Source of the DNA: JBMTVN01 sp046047235
Lineage (GTDB): Bacteria; Verrucomicrobiota; Verrucomicrobiia; Limisphaerales; JAHDYP01
Length of the DNA: 12,512 bases
Reading direction: 5' to 3'
Assembly: GCA_046047235.1 (NCBI GenBank)
Contig: JBJOII010000122.1
Location: 1-12,512 of the forward strand
The notes below the pieces were generated by a model, which saw only the letters and a program-made list of their open reading frames with translations, ran no database searches and was not told the DNA's origin. Of this stretch, positions 1 through 6,141 are shown in pieces (the first letter of the stretch is position 1; every line of letters starts with the position of its first letter). The position numbers and the translations under genes are program-made.

Positions 1-779
1 AGGTTGTCGATGCATCGGGCACGCATCATCGAATCGGCTTCGCGATCGGGCGCGAGGTCAGCCATCACATCGAACGCATGATCGCCCGCCGCGTCAACGG
101 CCTGCTCGTCTTCCCCATCCACCAAATGGAAGTCCAGTCCAAGGCCTACGATGAACTCCGCCGTCATAAACTCCCCACCATCATCCTCGGCCCGCCTCCC
201 GCCGGCTATGCCGATTTCCCCAGCATCCAGGCCGATGATATCGAAGGCAGCTGCGAAGCCACCCGCCACCTGATCAATCTCGGCCATAAACGCATCGCCT
301 ACCTCGTCGGCCCCCGCGCCGCCGTCTGGGCCCAGGAACGCTTCCAAGGCTACCAGAAAGCCATGCGCGAAGCCTCCATCCCCCTCGACGACCGGCTCAT
401 CTTCCAAGCCGGCGGCACCATCGAGGAAGGCGCCCAAGCCGCCCTCCAAATGCTCCGCGAAGGGGTCGACGTCACCGCCATCCAGGCCGTCAATGACCTC
501 GCCGCCATCGGCGCCGCCAATGCCCTGCTCGAAAATGGCGTCCGCATCCCGGAAGATATATCCGTCGTCGGCTTCGGCAACGTGCTCACCTCAAGCTTCT
601 TCCGCGTCCCCCTCACCACGGTCCGCCAACCCAAACAAAGCATGGGTATCGCCGCCATGGATATGCTGGATGCCATCATCCGCGGTGAACAACCCGAACC
701 CGTCCGCATGCCCACCAGCCTCCTCGTGCGCAAAAGCACCGCCGCCCCGCCGGAAAAACCCTTCAAACAACAACCCTGA
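1..779 (+). CDS. LacI/GalR-family transcriptional regulator, C-terminal ligand-binding part (5' truncated)
   Basis: The reading frame is open from the left edge (first full codon at position 3) to TGA at 777-779. The DNA-binding helix-turn-helix and the first part of the effector domain lie outside the window. What remains is the periplasmic-binding-protein-like fold of LacI/GalR regulators: an early RVNGLLVFP segment, then SIQADDIEGSCEATRHLINLGHKRIAYL (the usual strand-helix where D and the H.L...GH.RIA pattern sit), then AVNDLAAIGAANALLENGVRIPEDISVVGFGN, and the terminal LTTVRQP...MG..A..ML dimer-side helix. In this family the domain binds a sugar or related effector and controls operator affinity, usually of a nearby catabolic operon. 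No target operon is visible here. The effector cannot be told from sequence. The family call is firm; the first in-frame ATG at 78 is internal, not the real start. Confidence 0.93.
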   Translation, partial: VVDASGTHHRIGFAIGREVSHHIERMIARRVNGLLVFPIHQMEVQSKAYDELRRHKLPTIILGPPPAGYADFPSIQADDIEGSCEATRHLINLGHKRIAYLVGPRAAVWAQERFQGYQKAMREASIPLDDRLIFQAGGTIEEGAQAALQMLREGVDVTAIQAVNDLAAIGAANALLENGVRIPEDISVVGFGNVLTSSFFRVPLTTVRQPKQSMGIAAMDMLDAIIRGEQPEPVRMPTSLLVRKSTAAPPEKPFKQQP

Positions 780-846
780 AGCCAAACGCAGGTCACCCAG
801 ACGTAACCCACACCTGCCCATGTAACACCCCCCGCTACCCCTCAGC

Positions 847-854
847 AAAAGGAG
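847..854 (+). promoter_or_regulatory. Ribosome binding site of the pseudopilin-like gene
   Basis: AAAAGGAG lies 7 bases before ATG 862. This strong Shine-Dalgarno match fixes the start of the downstream gene, which is 82 bp beyond the end of the LacI-type gene. Confidence 0.75.
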
Positions 855-861
855 AACCCCC

Positions 862-1299
862 ATGACTCCCAAAAAGATCATCGCACTCCTGTTCGCGCTG
901 CTCTTCGGCGGCCTCCTCGGCTTCGCCCTCTCCACCACGCTCTCGCATAACGCCGACCAACAACGCGAAGCCTTCGTCCAACAAGCCCAGACCATCATCA
1001 AAGCCCTCCAAAACTACCGCCAGGCCCTCGGCCACTTCCCCGCCGGCGACGCCTCCAAAATGATGGCCGCCCTCAGCGGCAAGCAAAACACCAACCCCTC
1101 AGCCCCCAAAATCCTCCTCATCACGGAATTTCAGTTCAAAAAAAATGACCAGGGACAGGCCCTCGACCCCTGGAACACTCCCCTCCAAATCTTCCTCGCA
1201 GGAGAAAACGTCCTGATTCGCTCAGCCGGCCCCAACCGCTCCTTCGAAGATAGCTCCGACCCCAAAAGCGATGACCTGATCGTCAGTGACGCCCAGTAA
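862..1299 (+). CDS. Pseudopilin-like (GspG-like) membrane-anchored protein
   Basis: A 145-residue protein. Residues 1-4 are short and basic (MTPKK), residues 6-27 form one hydrophobic helix, and the rest should lie outside the cytoplasmic membrane. After the helix comes an amphipathic stretch, AQTIIKALQNYRQALGHFP (42-60), then LDPWNTPLQI (101-110) and a Ser/Asp-rich tail with SAGPNRSFED and SDDLI (121-140). This order (helix, Y...G.FP, DPW..P, S.GP.....D) matches the C-terminal domain of type II secretion major pseudopilins and related minor pilin-like proteins. It lacks the classical prepilin peptidase site (a Gly before F-T-L-I-E-type residues), so it may simply be anchored rather than processed into a pilus. 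No secretion-system genes are adjacent. It follows the LacI-type gene by 82 bp with its own strong ribosome site. The likeness is by motif only and the function is unknown. Confidence 0.72.
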   Translation: MTPKKIIALLFALLFGGLLGFALSTTLSHNADQQREAFVQQAQTIIKALQNYRQALGHFPAGDASKMMAALSGKQNTNPSAPKILLITEFQFKKNDQGQALDPWNTPLQIFLAGENVLIRSAGPNRSFEDSSDPKSDDLIVSDAQ

Positions 1300-1318
1300 C
1301 ACCCACCCCGTAAACGCG

Positions 1319-2815
1319 TCAGGCCCGTCGCCGCCACACCGCCACAAACATCCCGTTGCCCCCCTCCTCCCACGGCTTCAGCCAATGCCGTGACCCCGTC
1401 CGCGCCGCCTCCAAGGGATGCTGCACATCCTCCGGTTCAAAGTCCGTGCACACCCGCTCAAATGCCTTCACCACATCCGCCGTCTCCCGCCGCGTCAACG
1501 TACAAACGGAATACACCAAACGCCCCCCACGCTTCACCTTCCCCGCCGCCTCCTGCAATAACTTCTCCTGCAACACCCCCAACTCATTCACTTCCTCCGG
1601 ACGCAACGTCCAACGACTGTGCGGATTCCGTTGCCACGTCCCTAAACCACTGCACGGCGCATCCACCAACACGCCGTCCATCTCCACCTTGAACGGCACA
1701 GGATCACCACTCTGCCAAACCGCCGACTGATAGTTGAAGATCCCCGCCCGCGCCGCCCGCGTCTTCAAACGCGCCAGCCGCCAAGCCGCCTTGTCGGTCG
1801 CCCACAACACCCCGCGCCCACCCATCATCGACGCCAAATGCACACTCTTGCCCCCCTCCCCCGCACACACATCCCACCAGTGCTGCCCAGGCTTGACCCC
1901 GCACATCAAACCCACCGCCTGTGAACTCAAATCCTGAATATCAACCCGCCCCCCCATGAAAGCCGCCGTGCGGAACAAATCCTCCTTCCCCGTATACTCC
2001 AACGCATCCGGCAACCCCTCCGGCCCCGGAACACACGCCCCCAATTCCCCCGCCAATGCCCCCCTCTGCCCCAACCGCGCGCGTAACCATAACCTCGGAG
2101 GAGCCTGCAACAACCTGCACCAGTCCACATCCGGCTTCAGCTCCCGCCATACCCACCCCGGCACCGATCGCTCCTTCAACTCCGTATCGGAAAAACTCTG
2201 CGGCGTCTTCTCAAACCGCTGCGCCAAATCCCGGGCCTGATTCAGCCGCGCCTCAATATTCCCACCCTCCTCAGGCAACCAACCCAACCACCGAAAATAA
2301 CGAAACACCGCCTCCGCTACCTCACCCCGATACGCCGGATCCAAATCACGCGACTCACGAAATACCTCCCGCAAAACCTTGTCCGCCGGCATCCCCTCCT
2401 CACAACGCTCAATGACCTCACGCGCCCACCGCAACCACGGCGTCCGGATAGCCCGGCGAACCGGACGACTATAGCTCCGCGTGCCGCCCCCGGACGACCC
2501 ACCCCGCCCCTGACTGCCACGGTCCTGACCTCCCCGGCTTTGATCACCCCGGCCTCGACCGCTTCGTGACTGCCCACCCCGGCTTTCACCACCTCGTGAG
2601 TCCCCACCCGCAGCTCTCCTGCCCTCAGGCCTCCCATGCTCAGGCTGACCTCCCCGTGATGCTCCACTCCGGGGCTTCCCCCGCCCCAACGGCCTCCGAT
2701 CCGAACCCGCACCCTCAGCCTCACCACTGCGCTGACGCCCCCGCCCCGCACCCGCGGGACGGGATCGCCCCGACCTCTCTCCCCCACCCCGACGCGGCCT
2801 CGAATCCATGCCCAT
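1319..2815 (-). CDS. RsmB/Nop2-Sun family rRNA cytosine-C5 methyltransferase with RG-rich N-terminal tail
   Basis: A 498-residue protein in two unlike parts. Residues 1-118 are low complexity, rich in Arg, Gly and Ser with repeated SRGG/GRG units. The rest is a SAM-dependent RNA m5C methyltransferase: a helical NusB-like N-terminal region (about 125-205), then the Rossmann domain with QDLSSQAVG (294-302), SAM-binding DVCAGEGGKSVHLAS (315-329), D341 for the SAM ribose, DAPCSGLGTWQRNP (385-398; C388 of motif IV) and YSVCTLTRRE (435-444; C438 of motif VI). The C-terminal WLKPWEEGGNGMFVAVWRR is the usual G.F.A ending. Both cysteines of the two-Cys mechanism are present. RsmB itself methylates C967 of 16S rRNA; the exact target here is not provable, so no symbol is given. 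The start 21 bp after the acnA stop suggests cotranscription. A GGGAG lies about 12 bases before the chosen ATG; a second ATG two codons later is also possible. Confidence 0.9.
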   Translation of the reverse strand: MGMDSRPRRGGGERSGRSRPAGAGRGRQRSGEAEGAGSDRRPLGRGKPRSGASRGGQPEHGRPEGRRAAGGDSRGGESRGGQSRSGRGRGDQSRGGQDRGSQGRGGSSGGGTRSYSRPVRRAIRTPWLRWAREVIERCEEGMPADKVLREVFRESRDLDPAYRGEVAEAVFRYFRWLGWLPEEGGNIEARLNQARDLAQRFEKTPQSFSDTELKERSVPGWVWRELKPDVDWCRLLQAPPRLWLRARLGQRGALAGELGACVPGPEGLPDALEYTGKEDLFRTAAFMGGRVDIQDLSSQAVGLMCGVKPGQHWWDVCAGEGGKSVHLASMMGGRGVLWATDKAAWRLARLKTRAARAGIFNYQSAVWQSGDPVPFKVEMDGVLVDAPCSGLGTWQRNPHSRWTLRPEEVNELGVLQEKLLQEAAGKVKRGGRLVYSVCTLTRRETADVVKAFERVCTDFEPEDVQHPLEAARTGSRHWLKPWEEGGNGMFVAVWRRRA

Positions 2816-2836
2816 AATTCAAACTTTCTCCCGCCC

Positions 2837-5539
2837 TTAAGCCAGCAGCTGCCGCAACACATACGGCAGAATCCCGCCATGGCGGTAATACTCAATCTCG
2901 ATCGCGGTATCGATGCGGCAACGCACCTGGATGCTCTGCCTCTCACCCGAGGCCCGCACGATCACCAGCGTCAAATCCTGCTGCGGCTTCAACTCGTTGC
3001 TCAACCCTTCCACTTCAAAGGTCTCGCTGCCGTCTAAGCCCAGGCTCTTCGCCGATACCCCCTCCTGGAACTGCAGGGGCAAAACTCCCATCCCCACCAG
3101 GTTGGAACGGTGAATCCGCTCATAACTCTGCGCCACCACAGCCTTCACCCCCAGCAACCTCGTGCCCTTCGCCGCCCAGTCACGTGAACTGCCCGTGCCA
3201 TACTCCTGCCCGGCCAGAATCACCAGCGGCACCGACTTCTCAACATACAACCGCGAGGCATCGAAAATACTCATCACCTCGCCACTCGGCTGATGCCGCG
3301 TCACCCCACCCTCTGTCCCCGGAACCATCAGGTTCTTGATCCGCACGTTCGCAAAGGTCCCCCGCGTCATCACCCGGTCATTGCCCCGACGTGACCCGTA
3401 ACTGTTGAACTCCTTCACCTCCACGCCCCGCTCCTGCAAAAACTTGCCCGCAGGCGCCGTCGGCTTGATCGCCCCCGCCGGTGAAATGTGGTCGGTCGTC
3501 ACGGAATCCCCAAAAATACCCAGGGCCCGCGCCCCGCGAATCTCCCCAATCGTCCCCGCCTCCATCGAGAAGCCCTCAAAAAACGGCGGCTCCTGAATAT
3601 ACGTGCTCGCCTCATCCCACCCATACACCAGCCCCTCAGACGCCGGAATCTCGTTCCACAAAGGATTCTGCGCCGCAAAATCCCGATACAAATCGCGGAA
3701 CACCTCCGGCGCCAAAGCCTGCTCAATCAAGGCACGAATCTCCTCCAAGCTCGGCCAAATGTCCTTCAAATACACCGGCTGGCCATCCGCCCCAACGCCC
3801 AATGCCTCGGTCGCCAAATCCAAATCCACCCGGCCCGCCAAAGCATACGCCACCACTAACGGAGGCGACGCCAAAAAGTTCGCCCGCACCGCCGCATGCA
3901 CCCGCGCCTCAAAATTGCGGTTGCCCGACAACACCGCCGCCGCCACCAAGTCGTGCTCGCCCACCGCAGTCTCGACCGCCGCAGGCAACGGACCCGAGTT
4001 CCCGATGCACGTGGTGCAACCATACCCCACGAGATTGAAGCCCAGCCGGTCCAACGACTCCTGCAACCCGGTCTTCTGCAAATACTCGGTCACCACCCTC
4101 GATCCCGGAGCCAACGAACACTTCACCACCGGATCCACCTTCAACCCCTTCTCCACTGCCTTCCGCGCCAACAAGCCCGCCGCCAGCATCACGGAAGGAT
4201 TCGACGTGTTCGTGCAACTCGTGATCGCCGCAATCACCACACTCCCGTCACCCAGCTCGCTGTTGAATTTCTCCCCGCTCACCGCCACCCGCTTGCCCAA
4301 CGCATCAGCCCCCTTGCCAAATCCACCCTCAGCCACCGGACGCGGCAACGCCTCCACAAAAGTCTCCTTCACCTTCCCCAGATCAATCCGGTCCTGCGGA
4401 CGTCGCGGCCCCGCCAAACTCGGACGCACCGCACCCAAATCCAACTCCACCACCTGCGAATAATCCACATCCCCCTTCTGCGGCATCCCAAACAATCCCT
4501 GCGCCCGATAGTAATTCTCATAGGTCTTGCACAGCTCCTCGCTGCGCCCCGTCGCCCGCATGAAACTCACGGTCGCCTCGTCAATCGGGAAGAAACCCAT
4601 CGTCGCCCCATACTCCGGCGCCATGTTCGCAATGGTCGCCCGATCCACCAACGGCAACGCCGCCGCCCCAGGCCCAAAAAACTCCACAAACTTGCCCACC
4701 ACCTTCGCCTTGCGCAGCATCTCCGTCACGGTCAAGGCCACGTCCGTCGCCGTCACACCCTCGCTAATGCTCCCCGTCACATGCACGCCCACCACGTCCG
4801 GCGTCAGAAAATACACCGGCTGCCCCAACATCCCCGCCTCCGCCTCAATACCACCCACACCCCAACCCACAATCCCCAAACCGTTGATCATCGTAGTGTG
4901 CGAATCCGTCCCCACCAGGGTGTCCGGATAAAACACCCCGCGCGTATCCTTCAAAACCCCCTTCGCCAAATACTCCAAATTCACCTGGTGAATAATCCCA
5001 ATCCCCGGAGGAATCACCTTGAAGGTCTCAAACGCCTGCATCCCCCACTTCAAAAACTCATACCGCTCCCGGTTCCGCTGAAACTCCATCCGCAAGTTCT
5101 GCTGCATGGAATCCGCACCCCCCGCATGGTCCACCTGCACGGAATGATCCACCACCAAATCCACCGGCACCAATGGCTCCACCACCTTCGGATCTTTCCC
5201 CGCCCGCGCCACCGCCGACCGCATCGCCGCCAAATCCACCAACAACGGCACCCCCGTAAAGTCCTGTAAAACAATCCGCGCCACCACAAACGGAATCTCC
5301 TCCACCCGCTCCGCGTTGGGCTTCCAGCCCGCCAACGACTTCACACTCTCCTCGGAAACCCGCTTCCCATCCACATTCCGCAACACCGACTCCAGCACCA
5401 GCCGGATCGATACCGGCAACCGCGATATACCCCCCACACCAGCCTTCTCCAGCGCCGGTAGCGAATACATCAACCCCTTGCTCCCGTTCCCCGTCTCAAA
5501 CTCCTGCAGCGTGCCGTGCAAATTGTGCGGTGTATTCAT
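2837..5539 (-). CDS. acnA: Aconitate hydratase A
   Basis: A 900-residue protein, close to the roughly 890-residue length of bacterial AcnA/IRP1-type aconitases. It interconverts citrate and isocitrate via cis-aconitate in the cytoplasmic TCA cycle. Visible signatures are DHSVQVD (131-137), TDSHTTMINGLG (211-222), SCTNTSNP (441-448) and GCTTCIGNSG (507-516). C442, C508 and C511 are the three ligands of the [4Fe-4S] cluster. The swivel domain carries GDSVTTDHISPAG (677-689), YGSRRGNDRVMTRGTFAN (714-731) and QEYGTGSSRDWAAKG (778-792), where the substrate-binding Ser and Arg sit. No key residue is missing. The gene begins at ATG 5539 with a purine-rich AAAGAAG before it and a stem-loop in its leader. 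It reads into the rRNA methyltransferase gene 21 bp downstream. Codons are mostly G-ending, as in other minus-strand genes here. Confidence 0.98.
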   Translation of the reverse strand: MNTPHNLHGTLQEFETGNGSKGLMYSLPALEKAGVGGISRLPVSIRLVLESVLRNVDGKRVSEESVKSLAGWKPNAERVEEIPFVVARIVLQDFTGVPLLVDLAAMRSAVARAGKDPKVVEPLVPVDLVVDHSVQVDHAGGADSMQQNLRMEFQRNRERYEFLKWGMQAFETFKVIPPGIGIIHQVNLEYLAKGVLKDTRGVFYPDTLVGTDSHTTMINGLGIVGWGVGGIEAEAGMLGQPVYFLTPDVVGVHVTGSISEGVTATDVALTVTEMLRKAKVVGKFVEFFGPGAAALPLVDRATIANMAPEYGATMGFFPIDEATVSFMRATGRSEELCKTYENYYRAQGLFGMPQKGDVDYSQVVELDLGAVRPSLAGPRRPQDRIDLGKVKETFVEALPRPVAEGGFGKGADALGKRVAVSGEKFNSELGDGSVVIAAITSCTNTSNPSVMLAAGLLARKAVEKGLKVDPVVKCSLAPGSRVVTEYLQKTGLQESLDRLGFNLVGYGCTTCIGNSGPLPAAVETAVGEHDLVAAAVLSGNRNFEARVHAAVRANFLASPPLVVAYALAGRVDLDLATEALGVGADGQPVYLKDIWPSLEEIRALIEQALAPEVFRDLYRDFAAQNPLWNEIPASEGLVYGWDEASTYIQEPPFFEGFSMEAGTIGEIRGARALGIFGDSVTTDHISPAGAIKPTAPAGKFLQERGVEVKEFNSYGSRRGNDRVMTRGTFANVRIKNLMVPGTEGGVTRHQPSGEVMSIFDASRLYVEKSVPLVILAGQEYGTGSSRDWAAKGTRLLGVKAVVAQSYERIHRSNLVGMGVLPLQFQEGVSAKSLGLDGSETFEVEGLSNELKPQQDLTLVIVRASGERQSIQVRCRIDTAIEIEYYRHGGILPYVLRQLLA

Positions 5540-5559
5540 GCTTCTTTATCCGTGTTTTC

Positions 5560-5575
5560 CGCCTCCGCTGAGGCG
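5560..5575 (-). promoter_or_regulatory. Stem-loop in the acnA 5' leader
   Basis: CGCCTC and GAGGCG form a perfect 6-bp GC-rich stem around a 4-base loop. It ends about 20 bases before the acnA start codon and just upstream of its purine-rich ribosome site. In the plus direction no T-tract follows, so it is not a standard terminator. It could affect translation or stability of the acnA message; that role is inferred. Confidence 0.5.
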
Positions 5576-5632
5576 ATCTATCCATCTGTTGTCCGACCCG
5601 GACCGTTCGCTTCCAAACGCCCGAAACCCAGC

Positions 5633-5661
5633 ACCTTGAAGACCGCCAACTACCCTGTCAA
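5633..5661 (-). promoter_or_regulatory. acnA: Possible acnA promoter (-35 box only is good)
   Basis: On the minus strand TTGACA occurs exactly (plus-strand TGTCAA at 5656-5661). A 17-base spacer leads to CAAGGT, a poor -10 box. It lies about 95 bp upstream of the acnA start. The perfect -35 in the right place is suggestive; the weak -10 makes this a low-confidence call. Confidence 0.25.
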
Positions 5662-5720
5662 GCGGCGCCATCCCACCGCTATTCTGGTCTCACCACGCTA
5701 AGCATTTGGCGCCTAGTACA

Positions 5721-5741
5721 CTGGGCAGAATATTGCCCCAG
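5721..5741. repeat. Hairpin 1: CTGGGCA / TGCCCCAG
   Basis: A seven-base-pair stem with one bulged C and a 6-base loop. Its final CAG is shared with the start of the next hairpin, so the outer pairs of the two structures compete. Confidence 0.6.
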
Positions 5742-5780
5742 TTTCGGGCCTTACAGGCGATTTTCAGGCCCGAAAAACTG
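5739..5780. repeat. Hairpin 2: ten perfect base pairs plus an outer CAG/CTG
   Basis: The left arm CAGTTTCGGGCCT (5739-5751) pairs with the right arm AGGCCCGAAAAACTG (5766-5780). TTTCGGGCCT/AGGCCCGAAA is a perfect 10-bp stem, and CAG/CTG extends it past a 2-base bulge. The loop is 14 bases. No run of T follows on either strand, so this is not an ordinary intrinsic terminator. This is the strongest dyad I find in the window. Confidence 0.7.
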
Positions 5781-5794
5781 ACGAAAGGCATGGA

Positions 5795-5818
5795 GCCCAT
5801 CGTGGTGCCCATCGTGGT
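5795..5818. repeat. Perfect tandem duplication of a 12-mer
   Basis: GCCCATCGTGGT occurs at 5795-5806 and again at 5807-5818 without mismatch or gap. It runs straight into a palindrome, CGTGGTCGGACCACG (5813-5827). Tandem repeats and dyads this close are unusual in the tightly coding remainder of the window. Confidence 0.75.
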
Positions 5819-5827
5819 CGGACCACG
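5813..5827. repeat. Palindrome CGTGG-TCGGA-CCACG
   Basis: A dyad of 5 to 7 base pairs on each side of a short centre, overlapping the second copy of the 12-mer repeat. It could be a protein-binding site or a small hairpin. Confidence 0.5.
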
Positions 5828-5850
5828 GCAACTTACTGCAGCAGAGTTCC

Positions 5851-5877
5851 TTAACCCTCCCCATACCCCCTTATAAT
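5851..5877 (+). promoter_or_regulatory. Candidate plus-strand promoter with a perfect TATAAT
   Basis: TATAAT lies at 5872-5877, with TTAACC (four of six matches to TTGACA) at 5851-5856 and a short 15-base spacer. A start near 5884 would lie about 260 bases upstream of mnmA, giving either a long leader or a separate small RNA whose first bases form the nested stem at 5891-5968. The hexamer is exact; transcription is inferred. Confidence 0.35.
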
Positions 5878-5890
5878 GGCCTATGGGCCG

Positions 5891-5968
5891 CTTTTTGCCC
5901 TCATTTTGCGATCCATAGCGAACAACCGGACTGGCAAAGCGATGGATGCCTTTTTCCGGGGCAAAAAG
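5891..5968. repeat. Nested long inverted repeat (possible structured RNA)
   Basis: CTTTTTGCCC (5891-5900) and GGGCAAAAAG (5959-5968) are perfect 10-base inverted copies. Inside them ATCCAT (5911-5916) and ATGGAT (5942-5947) form a second stem, giving a folded unit of about 78 bases. It begins 13 bases after the TATAAT box. The right arm is followed by AGTCCC, not a T-tract, so it does not look like a terminator. Confidence 0.5.
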
Positions 5969-6141
5969 AGTCCCATACAACCCAAAGCCCTCTACTAAAA
6001 CAAGCTAACCTGCGCGCTGACAGAAGGTTATAGTGGTCCGAGCAAGACTTTCAGATCGCACCTCGCTCCGCGGTCAACACGGCCTTATAGCAACGAAAAC
6101 ACCCTCATCAGTGGTTCAGCCCGGCAGCCACACCCTGAGGA

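Larger units (their letters stand above)
5540..6141. other. 602-bp acnA-mnmA divergent intergenic region, rich in inverted repeats
   Basis: No convincing gene lies here. From about 5690 to 6000 the base composition and codon-like texture differ from the flanks: it is less C-rich and less GC-rich. The region holds, in order, a leader hairpin for acnA, a TTGACA-like box on the minus strand, two touching hairpins, a 12-bp tandem duplication ending in a palindrome, a perfect TATAAT on the plus strand, and a nested inverted repeat. From 5969 to 6136 I see only weak TATA-type boxes (TATAGT at 6029-6034) and nothing firm. It must contain the promoters of both acnA and mnmA. The middle block could be a small RNA gene, a long structured mnmA leader, or a dispersed intergenic repeat; the sequence alone does not decide. 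Confidence 0.7.

Noticed and set aside
2520..2815. Repetitive DNA element in the Arg/Gly-coding stretch
   Set aside because: The repetition follows codons for SRGG-type peptide units in one open frame and is not an exact DNA repeat, so it is protein low complexity rather than a mobile or CRISPR-like array.
3896..5269. 457-codon open frame on the plus strand
   Set aside because: It is the antisense shadow of acnA, Arg/His/Pro-rich low complexity, and acnA is certain on the other strand.
5891..5968. Intrinsic terminator reading of the nested inverted repeat
   Set aside because: The T-run lies inside the left arm rather than after the right arm, and no gene ends just upstream on the plus strand.
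5690..5980. 96-codon open frame on the minus strand in the intergenic region
   Set aside because: Codon use is unlike either strand's genes, the only purine-rich ribosome-like site is too far from the ATG, and the frame crosses several hairpins and a tandem repeat. I treat it as non-coding unless homologues appear.
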